Source: Pseudovirgaria hyperparasitica (taxonomy: Eukaryota; Ascomycota; Dothideomycetes; Acrospermales; Acrospermaceae). Taken from it: a DNA stretch of 64,000 bases. The translations under genes and the position numbers were made by a program. This document shows, in pieces, positions 37,604 through 47,980 of the stretch (position 1 is the stretch's first letter; each line of letters starts with the position of its first letter). The DNA lies in the NCBI RefSeq assembly GCF_010093815.1, contig NW_022985554.1:1520999-1584998 (forward strand), in the 5' to 3' direction. A model generated the notes under the pieces. It was not told where the DNA came from and did no database searches. It was given only the letters and a program-made list of their open reading frames with translations.

Positions 37604-39062
37604 CTAGTCTTCAACGTCCTCGTCCCGACCAGGCCAAAGGATATGATTCTTGAGGATTGCGCGGATTTGGAATGACACAATGATGAGCCACATAAGAACG
37701 ATGACTACCGTCATTGAGTTTCCGACGTATCTAATTGCCTCGTTGTCCAATGCGTTGCCAATGCTGATGGTCGCAATGGTAAAGCCAGTGTTTGGGAATA
37801 CACATGCCCACATCCCAAGATGGAAGAATTTAGGTGGCTGAATGGCGACGGCTATGACAGTTATACAGAAGAACCAGAAAGCCAAGAGCCACAGAGAGAT
37901 GGCGCATAGGGTCGCGACAGTCCGAAATAGAGATGGGTCCACAGGATTACCCAGGATGTAGATATCATCCGGTATCGCTTTCGACATACCGATAAGAGCG
38001 AGAGCAGTGAAAGATGGAGGACCAACGCCAATGAATAAAGCCGCTCGATGCTCGCGATTAGGTAGTCCAACCTGCATCAAACGGCCGATAAGGTGGGCGT
38101 ACATGAGAATAGCAACCCAGAAGCCCAGACCTTGTGCTGCTAGACCAGAAACAAGCATGGGAAGTCGCATCGACACGGGCTGGTCGATGGCAATGATCGA
38201 GGCAATGGTGCCAGAAAGCATGCTCGGGAAGATTGGCAACAACCACGACGGCATCATCTTGGTCAAGTGATAGTCGTGCCCGGCGAAGAGGTAAGCGTAC
38301 TGTGCGATCGCTAAGCAGAACGTTGCTACATAGTAGACCCAGTACGCAAGAGCAATGCTCATAAGCAGCCAAGTTGACGCAGGACTTTCGCCCCCAGCAC
38401 GAGAAGGTATAACAATGAACCTGTGAGTCCCTGAGATGATAGTTGCGATTGTGAGGAAGAATGTTGGGACGAAAAGGCCTTCTCTTTCATGCCGGATGGA
38501 GTTCATAAGGTCGCCCGGGTGCGCTATGAAGCGCACGATAAGCGTTATGGTGACTCCAGCAAAGATGGTCAGGTTCAGGCCGTAGAAGAAGACACCAATC
38601 TCGAACAGGCCAGGAAAACTGTGAGGCTGACCCTCTAACAGCGTAGCAATACCACCTGTGCTCATAGTCAAAGTATACCTAGATTAGAATCAGAAATCTT
38701 CATTTAATGATACTTCAATGTAGGAAGATATACCATGCCCACGTAAAATGATGGATCCTGTCTTTGGCGGAGAGACCAGCGAAGGGACCACTTGAGTCTA
38801 CACTGTTGTTTCTGGAGCTGTCCGAGTCGTGGTGATCTTGCTTTTCGACATCCAGAGATCGAGGAGTCGATTTATTGGGCATTGATGATCTCCGCGATGG
38901 TACAGGTGTTGGCTCTGTACTAGAGTAGACAGCATTGGATCTTCCTGGTGGTTGGCGGTGTGGTAGATATGATTGATCCTGGTCGCTCGTGGTCATCGAA
39001 GACGGTTGGTATAGTGGCTTCTCCGACTCAGTCGGCGAGACTGCTCTCGAACAATCCATCAT
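37604..39062 (-). CDS. TDT-family transporter (Mae1/SSU1-like)
   Basis: Exons (minus): 39062-38734 and 38678-37604, giving 467 residues. The N-terminal ~95 residues are disordered and polar. The membrane domain starts at RIHHFTWAWYTLTMSTGGIA, the family signature, which spans the 55-nt intron (GTATAT..CTAG). About ten hydrophobic helices follow, including IGVFFYGLNLTIFAGVTITL, LLPIFPSMLSGTIASIIA, GPPSFTALALIG and FFHLGMWACVFPNTGFTIAT. Family members (PF03595) export or import C4-dicarboxylates such as malate (Mae1) or sulfite (Ssu1) at the plasma membrane. The GGIA and FPNTGF motifs favour a Mae1-like acid transporter, but substrate cannot be settled by eye. Confidence 0.9.
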
Positions 39063-42000
39063 GTGCGCGAGTCTACTTGTCTTGCTCTATGAACGGGGGT
39101 TTAGTCGATACTAATGTAGAGAACGGTTTTTCAATGTATGTGTATAAAGTGATAAACTATGAGGTTCGAGTGAACAATGAGTGTAGTGAAGATGTTACGA
39201 ATGTGGGGGTAATGAATGTGGGAATTAGGAGTATATAAATGCTCCAGAATGGCAAATCGACAAAGAAAGACGGAGGGTTTAGAAAAGATGGCGATGATGC
39301 GTGGGCCATGTCGCCTCTAGTACACCATGCTCATATATGCATTGGTACAATGCAAGGTTTGGAGATCCCGACCATTTCCTAAATATGCCAAGACTACTCG
39401 GAGGAAGCTTTGTGTCTTGTCCAGCGGCGGCGAGCGCAAGGAGTTTGATTTAGAATTCGCCTAGCGCCAGTATCGAGCCCATCCTCTCGTGCCCCCCCTT
39501 AAAATCTTAAATTGTGCTCAGGAAGAAGCAGTAAGAAGGCCTCAATTGACTGCATTTGACCGAACGAGCATCTGTTCTTCGATAAAGCATATGAAGAGGA
39601 ATCATCATCGGGTGTCCAAGGCGGCATTCGCGATCACAGTACTATGAAATTCTGAGGTGTGGGCGTACGTGGACGTGGCTATTTCCTACGTCGATCTTGG
39701 GTAGGCGCCAAGCTGCGATAAATGACATTTGAATGCATAAGAGTATTAGTTGTGCATGTCCATTGATAGATCTGCGGCTTTTGAACGACTCGAAACGACA
39801 TGAGCAATAGGCGTGTACGACGCCCGTGGGTACGAGCGGGGCGGAGGGGATCAAAGCGTCTATAAGCGGGCCTCTCTTAGGTATGTATTATGATTTGGGC
39901 ATCAAATGTAGAGAGGAAAGCTCAAGCAAATTGGTACTCTTATAACATGATCATATTCTAGCAATTCAGATCATATGAATGCGATAGAGTCACCTTTCTG
40001 TCAGCAGACCCATGTATGCGAATGTTGTTTGGTGTATAACAATGTAAGGGTCTATAAAAAAAATAACGAAGTAGGAGATACCGGCATGTCTTGACTGTGG
40101 AAGTGGCTGTTGTGGCTGTTGCTATCCGAATCCATTCCCGTCTATGTTAAACATAGCAGGCCAAGACGCCAAGAAGTAGGCGGCAGTCAACAGTGGACAC
40201 CCGCCATCGCCCTGTACCTACCACGGGGCCGCCGTCCGCCCGCTTCCTTCTTGGAACCCATGTACCACCACCACTCAACAACCCTCAACGAGTCAACAGC
40301 ATGTCATTGTCTCATTGCCGCCACACGGGTCCGTAGCAGCCGTGAAGCCGCCACACTCTTCAAACGTCAAAAGTGGGTAATAGATAACTTGGCGTGCCAG
40401 ACATGTCAGGGAATAGTATCCTATACCAAGTGCATTCCTGCTTGGACCGCGCTTCCCTGGGCCACGGTCGACCAAACTTCGCAGGGCCACAAAGCATCAT
40501 CTTGTAACGTCTCTATAGACTAGGAAGAAGTATATGGCCGCATCTGATCAGAGCTTGAGCTCCGTGATCCAGAATAGAGTTAATGGAGCAGCTGAAGCCG
40601 CCATCCTTATCAGAACTCACACCATTCATGACGCCTCGGCCCGAGTCACTTAGCTCACCCTTGAGTTCTCCGTCAAAGAGCAGAGCGCCAACCTCATATG
40701 GTAATACAGCAATCGATCACACCAAGGTACCCATCGCTATACAAAGAGGTGGAAAAAATCTTCAATCCCGATTGATAATTAATTGACGCATTGCTAAAAA
40801 AAAAAACAGCATAGACACAGCCCTAACATCAAACAGTGTACTATCATTCAGGGTAATTAGTATCCATCTGTCAACCTTTCTCCAAGCTCCAGCGTGATCG
40901 ACATAGCCTACATGCGTATCTCGCCAGGAAACTTAAACTCAGTCACACCTATATGTGTTGCGCGGGTGGTTTGAAGACCTCCTTTAGACACCACTTTTTT
41001 GAGACTCCCAGTGATACAGATACTTTGATGTGACCCTCCACGCCGGACGATCTTCAGTTCCTTCAAGGTGGAGTTCATAACACTTCACATATACATCATA
41101 GAATTCAAAGCTTCGACGCAAGATCTGCCAGTCTAGCAAAGTATCATCCCTAAGAGCATTCCATGTATGTCTTAATCATAATATATGTGTACAACTGGAG
41201 CTATGACAATGTCGGACTCCAAGATGTTTGACTTCCACTGTATGTTTTGATGGATCAGCCAGACTAACTCATCTGTAGATATGAGCTCTTCTCAACACTA
41301 GTAATCTTTAAGCTTGATCCTGGAGCCACACGGCGAGATGAGCCCACGGTAGGATTTATGTTGGGCACTGGGAGCATCCTCACGAGCCAGTGATCCCAGC
41401 AACAGCACGGCGACGCAACACAGCTCACAGCTATCGCTACAGAGATTTACACAGTGAATCTGCTCATTTTGGCTATTTGACAGAGTCCTTCAATCTTATG
41501 TTACGCTAAGAAATTGACACTATGTGATAGCAGAGTGATAGTACAGTATTGCATATTTATTTGGACCACCGGTGACGGTCCGAAAAGACGACACTGTTGA
41601 TGAGGGGAGGACTAGCATATTGTCATACTCGCTTGTATCACTGACATGTGATTCCAACCCTACCGTTGCTGCATTAGAGAACATGTATAAAAGTCTAATT
41701 AGCTGACATAGATGTATAGCCCTGTTTCGAATGAAAGCCAAGTTCATAAGTATACATCGCTTCAAGAGGCAGTGCTGTTGTGAGCCTAAATCCTCGCGTG
41801 TAGAACCATACTCCAGTTCTATATATAAGTCTACTCAATGGACTGTGCTAATCAGATGTACTATACTATGGAAAGCCAGTCCATCTAGCAATTGAAGTAC
41901 GCACCGCTACCAATGCTGCCTCAGACCACGCTCCAGCGCTAAGCTAAGCTTAGTGCATACACACTGAGATAAGCTAGGATGGTACGCCTATCGTTCGAAA

Positions 42001-42147
42001 TTTCGCCGAGGGCCATAGTATGACTTGCGGCGCACTTCATACTCCAGTCATAATGCGGTGGTCTGAGATCTCAAGATATACGAATGCAAAGTGTGTTTGT
42101 AACTTATTCAACAAAGCCCCTATCAAGAACGCAAAAGTTCGCCGAGG
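39063..42147. other. Gene-poor stretch
   Basis: About 3 kb without a convincing gene. The left end is the promoter of the TDT transporter. Plus-strand frames at 40110-40523 and 40583-40786 (the latter Ser/Pro-rich) lack recognisable features. A short A-tract lies at about 40795-40806. Parts may be decayed repeats. Confidence 0.4.
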
Positions 42148-42716
42148 CTAGCCAGCACATGTGCGGTGTGAACATCCGTGGCATCGGACGATCCTTGTAA
42201 GTACGAACACTATGTCTCCACCCGAAAACTGGAATCTTCGCTGCACTTGTCTCAACATTCTGATAAGATCAACTCCCGTCTCTACGTCCTTCGATCGTAT
42301 TCCATCAAGGATATCAACACCCCACCATAGCCCCAATTTCCTCGCCTGGACACATCCACCCTTCCCGGCCCGTCAAACTATCGCCAGCAACGGTCATAGC
42401 AATCCACAACGACCCATTCCTGTCCCCACCGCCTGCATTAACTGACCAGGTTCCGCCACGCGCTAACCAATATATGGAGCTGCTTGAAGGCAGCCGGATG
42501 TCTTGAAACCCGTCCTGTTCAAGATTAACCACTGTGTACTGTAGTACGCTTCGGTCCTCAAGGACAGAATCCAGTTCGCTCAATTGGCGATAGAATCGAT
42601 ACCGAGACTGGTAGTTTGGGCATATGTCGACGAAAAGGTGTATACTGGGGTGAGCTGGGGCTTGTTGGTATGATGATAGGGTATAGCAGAGAGATCTCTA
42701 TGGTGATTCCGGTCGT
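42148..42716 (-). pseudogene. Broken or mis-spliced unknown host gene
   Basis: Two overlapping minus-strand frames look like one protein. The first, about 42716-42340, includes HLFVDICPNYQSRYRFYRQL, IRLPSSSSIYWLARGGTWSV and REGWMCPGEEIGAM; the second, about 42336-42148, includes GVDILDGIRSKDV and QRRFQFSGGDIVFVLTRIV. The change of frame near 42345 has no good intron signal, so a frameshift is likely. The 5' end could begin at a TAG acceptor near 42717. It lies about 130 bp downstream of the phosphoesterase on the same strand. I do not recognise the family. Confidence 0.4.
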
Positions 42717-42847
42717 ACTGGACTGTGAGTGATGAAAATCAGGCTTGATCAATATGTTTCTCAGTCTTGTGGCGTCGTGAAGAAACTTGGACTCGCTTTG
42801 CTTGGCATCAATGACGGAGACGTTGGCGATGCCTCCAAGAAGTCCGT

Positions 42848-43744
42848 CTACACGCGAAGTGTCTTGCGAACATCAAAAACTCGAGGCTTTGTCTGCCTAG
42901 ACTTGCTCGAGCGTGTCGTCTCTATGCTACCTGGTAGAACATATCCGCGCTGATTGCTAAACAATCGCACCCCAGAACGAACGAAATCTGTGGTATAGTG
43001 AGTGTGGCCAAAAATCCACACGCCCACATTCCTCCAAGCTTCACGGTCAGAGATGAGATCGGTTGCGAAAGCCGAACTCCAGGGATTCTGCTCATGGTTC
43101 GGATGAGATGTCCCGCACATCGAAGGTGCGTGATGGGTCACGACTAAAGCCGTCCGTGTTCGGCTCCGCTGACTGGATACTGGATTGGTCTCGTTCATTG
43201 AGGATACTGCTCTCTTTAGCCAGGTGTAATCAGACTCAAAAGCTTTGTTGTGGTCTTCAACAGTCCAGTCGCAAATCTTCTGGAAATCTTTCACGCGTGA
43301 TTGAACTACTTGCATTGATTCTTCAGGAATTTTCGACCAAAGTGTACAGCCTAATATGGTGACTGCGGAGTTGGGTACATCAAAACAGGCCTGATGGAGG
43401 ATGACAAGCTTGCAATCCAGTATTGGCTCATCCTGAAGTTTCTGGGCCTGCTCTAAGCCCGCCGCATACGACAATCCATAAAATTCATGATTGCCAAGGA
43501 CAAGAAATATCTTTTCGAATCTGGCTTTATGAACTTTCAGGAATTCGAGATAAGGTTCATAGTCGATGAGTCGTCCAATGTCGCCACCAAGTATAAGATA
43601 CGGCGCTTGCGATATGATGTTATATGTGCTGTATTGCTGGCCGATTTCGAGATGCAAGTCTGAGACAACTTGGAACGTTGGTGATAATGACTTGGGTAGC
43701 AAGTACCGGAGAAGTTTGTTCATGCTCGCGTTCTGTGGAGCCAC
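42848..43744 (-). CDS. Calcineurin-like metallophosphoesterase
   Basis: A single exon of 298 residues. All metal-binding motifs of the fold are present in order: SDLHLE (Asp29, His31), LGGDIGR, VLGNHEFYG, VVTHHAPS, and FGHTHYTTDF. These bind two metal ions and hydrolyse phosphoester bonds. Members of this small fungal group are usually annotated as Ser/Thr phosphatase-like or Icc-like proteins of unknown substrate; a role on nucleotides is as likely as on proteins. The N-terminal region before QVVSDLHLE is short and has no signal peptide, so it is probably cytosolic. A second Met at residue 8 could also serve as start. Confidence 0.88.
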   Translation of the reverse strand: MAPQNASMNKLLRYLLPKSLSPTFQVVSDLHLEIGQQYSTYNIISQAPYLILGGDIGRLIDYEPYLEFLKVHKARFEKIFLVLGNHEFYGLSYAAGLEQAQKLQDEPILDCKLVILHQACFDVPNSAVTILGCTLWSKIPEESMQVVQSRVKDFQKICDWTVEDHNKAFESDYTWLKRAVSSMNETNPVSSQRSRTRTALVVTHHAPSMCGTSHPNHEQNPWSSAFATDLISDREAWRNVGVWIFGHTHYTTDFVRSGVRLFSNQRGYVLPGSIETTRSSKSRQTKPRVFDVRKTLRV

Positions 43745-44076
43745 TAGCCCTCGCTATAAGCGTGAGCTTCTGTAATCCAGTTTCGAGTTGTATCCGCACC
43801 CGAAGAACTGATGTGATCAATGAACGACGTGAAGTGGCAATCAAGAGTTCAAAATTGTGATGGCAACAATCACAAGCCGCTCAGACGTCTGTTGTGACTT
43901 TTACGCGACGAACGAAGACATGGTGCTTGGCATTACACGTGACACCCTTGGACCCTTGCTTCAGCCACCCACTTGCAGGTGGATTGTAACCGCTCCCTTC
44001 GTAGTACCTTGAGGAGACTTTCGACCTAATCCGCACGAGCATCGTCAGAGCACATCACTGTTCGCGCTGTTCCGAC
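43745..44076. promoter_or_regulatory. Divergent promoter, phosphoesterase / NTase-like gene 1
   Basis: These 332 bp lie between the start codons of two divergently transcribed genes. No coding or clear motif seen. Confidence 0.45.
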
Positions 44077-44847
44077 ATGGAAGCCGTGCAAATTAAAGTC
44101 GCTTTACATATCCTTGGACACGCTGGTATACAAGCCTGCATCGTTGGTGAGATAGCATTGAACTACTACAACGTTCCGCGAGTACTCCATGTAAGCTCTA
44201 TTAGCTATCTTAATCTACGCTGTGACCCAAATTATAGTAACTTCTGATAGGATGTCGAATTATGTGTTCCTGAGCATAAAGTATCAGACGCCTTAACGAC
44301 CCTCGAAATCTCTGGACTGTTTCATGCGGAAGCAATTCAAGAGTTTGATATCTACAATGAGTACAAGCGTGGCTCACCAAGGCTTCGCACTTCTAGCTGG
44401 ATCGCCCCAACTTGCACATTTGTGATACTCAGCGACACGAGTCATCATCTCGCTCCGTTGGAAAAGCACATCATCTCTCAGGAATCAAAATTGTCCAATC
44501 CGACATACAGCTCGCAATTGCTCGACATGATCTCCACAGACGATATCAATTCGCTTCCATTGCCCAAGCTTTCGTCTCTATTCAGTGGACTCTGTCAAAG
44601 ATATGTTCAGACGAAAGATGATGTTGCTATGATAGCCGCTGAGCAGCTGGTGGACGGAACTGACATGAACGAGATGTGGTGCCTACGGCACCTCAACGGT
44701 GCGAGCCTTGAGGTTCGGGCGTTAGCATCTAGGTTAATCGATGAAAAACCGTGCCGCTTGGATGCGTTCTCTGGCTATAGTGTTACTTGCTTTATTGCAG
44801 ATTCCGCAGCATCTGACAGGATTAAACGTCTTCCTGGATATGAATAG
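44077..44847 (+). CDS. Nucleotidyltransferase-fold protein, active-site motif altered
   Basis: Exons: 44077-44190 and 44251-44847, giving 236 residues. The intron (GTAAGC..GATAG, 60 nt) joins RVLH to DVELCVPEH. The N-terminus resembles the nucleotidyltransferase fold: LGHAGIQACIVGEIALNYY, then a helix, then DVELCV. The usual hG[GS] motif is GE here, and the D-h-[DE] pair is DVE. So one of the two signature elements is changed, which suggests lost or altered catalysis. The remaining ~170 residues have no recognised domain. The next gene downstream begins with a similar pattern (LGHA, then Gly, Ala, Arg, Asp at the same spacing), so the two may be old tandem duplicates. Function unknown. Confidence 0.7.
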
Positions 44848-45438
44848 CAATCAGCGCGAACCACGTTCTTTCATTGGTACACAGGTGTTTATGAGTTAAG
44901 TCCATGTCGAACGGTGTGTAGGTCTTAGATGCAATAGTAGTGAACTTGTCAGCCCGAGCGACTAACGCCGCACATGCATTGGCTGCCCCGATGAACGTCT
45001 AATTGCTGAAAATTATATGGACTTCGGTCCAGTTACACTTTTTAGTTGGACCGGAACGCGCGCGTAACAAATTGATCTGATTTGCCGCAATACCCTGATG
45101 AAGGCATGCAAAAATAGTCCTTTTCTACTGCCGCCAATGGTTCACAATACAACGCTCAGCGCGGCGTCTACCTCACGTTTCACACAATCCGCGCCATCCA
45201 TAGAAAGATCACTTTCATGGTAAGCACGCCAGGAGCCTTGGAATCTAGCCGACTATTAAGTAGCTCATCTCACCCGACTGAGAGACTAGACTCACTCTAA
45301 CATATTATCTTCAAACAAAACCTTGCACTGTAAAGACAGCACATTGAGCCCCGCAACATCCACGACAACTCAACTTACGACACAAACGAAAATTCAATCA
45401 TTGAAGCCTGCAGCTTATCGTACGACCTTGTTCATATC
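44848..45438. other. Intergenic between the two NTase-like genes
   Basis: This should hold the first gene's 3' end and the second gene's promoter and leader. The last 100 bp are A/C-rich. No coding stretch seen. Confidence 0.5.
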
Positions 45439-46188
45439 ATGCGTCAAAGTAGGCTGAACGACGCTGCCATTGCTCTGGACCGAGTACTGGGTCATGCACA
45501 AATCCGATTCGGGATCTTCGGCGGATATGCTATCGGCGCATTAGGGGGTAACCGAGAGAGCAAGGATATCGATTGTGTCGCATCCGTCACAAAGCAGCAG
45601 ATCATCAACATTCTTGACAAAAAAGAAGGCTTCGAAGCAGTCATGCAGAGCCGCCAGGACTACGTTGCTTTTCTATGGTCCGATAAACCTAACCGTGAAG
45701 GTGCTGTATTAGTCGAGATATTTTGTGAGCAATTTCCAGGTATCTTCTGCCTTTCTAAGCGCAAATATTGTGTTCGTTTGATGTACAACTATCTGATCCA
45801 ACTAGGAGCGCGGTATTCAATGCGTAACGCCGAAGTAAGACCAATCACTATCAATGGCGAAGGGCTTGGCCAGGGATCGTCCAATTTCTTCGATCCTGTG
45901 TACATCTTCAAGGGGAAGCTCCGCGCTGCTGCGTTGCGAAAAAAGTTTCATGACTCGGCAGACCTACGATGGATCGAAGGGCGTTATAGTGCACAGATTC
46001 ACGAGCGACGTTCTGAACTAAGTATGCTGTACATCGGTATTGCTTTGAAACGATACCCAGAGCTCGATCTGCTGTTCACACGACTTGGTGTCGACGTCGA
46101 GGCTTGTAAGAAGGCCGCAAATGAGGTAGATCTGGAAAAATTACCAGCACCAGCACCAGGTGATGTTCAGGGTGGTATACTGGGCTGA
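45439..46188 (+). CDS. Nucleotidyltransferase-fold protein, motif intact
   Basis: A single exon of 249 residues. The N-terminal part reads LGHAQIRFGIFGGYAIGALG followed by NRESKDIDCV: the FGG and DID pair is the signature of the polymerase-beta-like nucleotidyltransferase fold (antitoxin/aminoglycoside transferase type, hG[GS]..Dh[DE]h). A third acidic residue may be in VLVEIFCEQF. The middle section (GSSNFFDPVYIFKGKLRAAALRKKFHDSADLRWIEGRY) fits the helical region after the core in such proteins, with a conserved-looking K..A...R..DS.D pattern. Fungal genomes have many uncharacterised genes of this kind; the substrate is unknown. It may be paralogous to the gene upstream. Confidence 0.78.
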   Translation: MRQSRLNDAAIALDRVLGHAQIRFGIFGGYAIGALGGNRESKDIDCVASVTKQQIINILDKKEGFEAVMQSRQDYVAFLWSDKPNREGAVLVEIFCEQFPGIFCLSKRKYCVRLMYNYLIQLGARYSMRNAEVRPITINGEGLGQGSSNFFDPVYIFKGKLRAAALRKKFHDSADLRWIEGRYSAQIHERRSELSMLYIGIALKRYPELDLLFTRLGVDVEACKKAANEVDLEKLPAPAPGDVQGGILG

Positions 46189-46308
46189 TATAGCGCATTA
46201 TGGAATAAATCAGTCCGATTGTGCAAGGCCAAAATGGCTAGACAGTACAATACTCATACCGCACTACCATTTCGATGCGTTGGTTGTTACATTATTGTCC
46301 CAATTCCT

Positions 46309-47380
46309 TTACTGTTGCTTCTTCTGAGCCGCAGGACCCATTTCCTTGCTGAATGCAAAGTATGACACTTCGAGACCAGCAACAGCAGAAACACCGACGT
46401 ATGCTAAGAGAAAGAGAGGAAGGATTGCGATGAAGCCCATGAAGATACCTAGATTTTTAGTACCGTGGCACAGATGAGAGAAGTTTTGGGAACACACCTG
46501 GGGATAGAAACATGTACTTCTCGAAGAGTGGGAGTGAGTCGTTGGATGTTCGGATACCAAGGTCTCTCTTCAGCTCAACGTGCAGGGCGGACATCCCGTC
46601 ATCCATCTCATATTGCCCGTATACGTGCTCTTGCTGTGAGAGACCCGGGTCATCTGTTCTGGGCGGAGGTGTTGTGGTATATATGACTGTAAAATTGGCT
46701 TCGTCGTGGAGGCTTTGAATGACAGCGTCGAGGAAAATGTCTGCATTATGATTAATCTAGTGGCTTAGAACAGTGCCTCGAATGGAGATTTGATTGAGAC
46801 TCGGGGAGTCCTTACCGTTTTGCTTGAGACTCGCCATTCTCTCTTCTGGATATTGAGCGAGGTTCATGAATTGTACCTTGATCACCCTTGGATAATTGTC
46901 CGCAAGTGAGATGTATCCGTCCGCAGCATTCACCTCCGTGACACTCGCTCCACATTGTTTTTTCAGATATGTGGTCATCACTTCTGCATCCGTTCCTCCA
47001 ACTACTTCTGGTATCGTCGTCGACGAAACTATCTTTTTGTTGTCTCTTGCAACGTAGCGTTGTAGATATGGTGCTGCAGCCGCGCTGGCATAGTCCGCAG
47101 TCCTCACGTTCGGTTGCGATACAACCACGTATGACTTCGTTGTGCACCCTTTCAATACATTTTGCACCTGTGCTGTAACGTGCGATTCTGTCGTTAGTTG
47201 CGGAACTCTCGTTTCGAAGCCATCAAGCTCTCTATGGCCAGTCAGTTTCGGTGCTTTCAGAGATTATCAGCGGGCAGCTTACTTCGACGTCGAGAACAAG
47301 AACAATGGCGACGTATCCTGGAATGCGAACGCGAGGGCCAGAGATGAAAGGGTAAACGCTCCTAGCCGTAGGAGACCCAT
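46309..47380 (-). CDS. big1: BIG1-type ER membrane protein (beta-1,6-glucan synthesis)
   Basis: Exons (minus): 47380-47283, 47231-46816, 46740-46498, 46448-46309, giving 298 residues. The signal peptide is LRLGAFTLSSLALAFAFQ, followed by DTSPLFLFSTSKEL. The luminal part includes CTTKSYVVVSQPNV and FLDAVIQSLHDEANFTVIYT. One C-terminal membrane span (FIAILPLFLLAYVGVSAVAG) is followed by EVSYFAFSKEMGPAAQKKQQ; the KKQQ-type end is common for ER retention in this family. Big1 is needed for beta-1,6-glucan in the yeast wall and shares its C-terminal module with the V-ATPase assembly proteins Voa1/Ac45, so a V-ATPase role is an alternative. All four exons keep phase and have good donors (GTAAGC, GTAAGG, GTGTGT) and AG acceptors. 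It is divergent from the zinc-finger gene. Confidence 0.85.
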
Positions 47381-47980
47381 TTTGTCTTTGGTGATGCTCT
47401 TTGTGATGATGATGTTGCAAGCTTCCAGCTTCACGGGCTGTGCAGGCGGAGGTGGTTATGCCGTTTCTGGGCTAGACTCGCCCTAAGCCGAGAACGTTTA
47501 GTGGCATGGAATGATCTATGGATTTGGATGACTTCACTAGAAAACCTTTATTTCTAAGCTATATTGGCCTGAGCGTTTGGAACAGAGACTTCAATTTCTT
47601 GACTATTGAAGATCCGTCTGAGCTACGAGCCACAAAGAACAATTGACTGATGATTCATATAGCGAATTGCGAAGCCTTGGTGTAATAGGCGAAGTGACTC
47701 ACACTGATTCTTCGGGGGCTCGTGCCACGGGTGGCGGTGTTTGTAAAGACTTCCGCCGAAACAGAACCTTGGAAGTCTACAACAACAACGTCGCCACAGC
47801 TCCTGCCATATCTCATCGTTCATATCTGGCTGTCGCTGAAACCCAGGAATTTCTATTACAACTTTATAGTCTACGTCATAGGATCATATCACTTCGTTTC
47901 GCAAAGATATACCAATATCAAGTGACGACTCATTTAATCGTGGAAGGGCCAACCCACGGGAGCTGCAATCTTTTGCTAAT
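47381..47980. promoter_or_regulatory. Divergent promoter, BIG1 / NFX1-type gene
   Basis: These 600 bp lie between the two start codons. A plus-strand frame at 47643-48110 overlaps the start of the zinc-finger gene in another frame and is not supported. No clear motif. Confidence 0.45.

Noticed and set aside
40110-40523. 137-codon plus-strand frame
   Set aside because: Composition looks random, and the opposite strand is also open over part of it.
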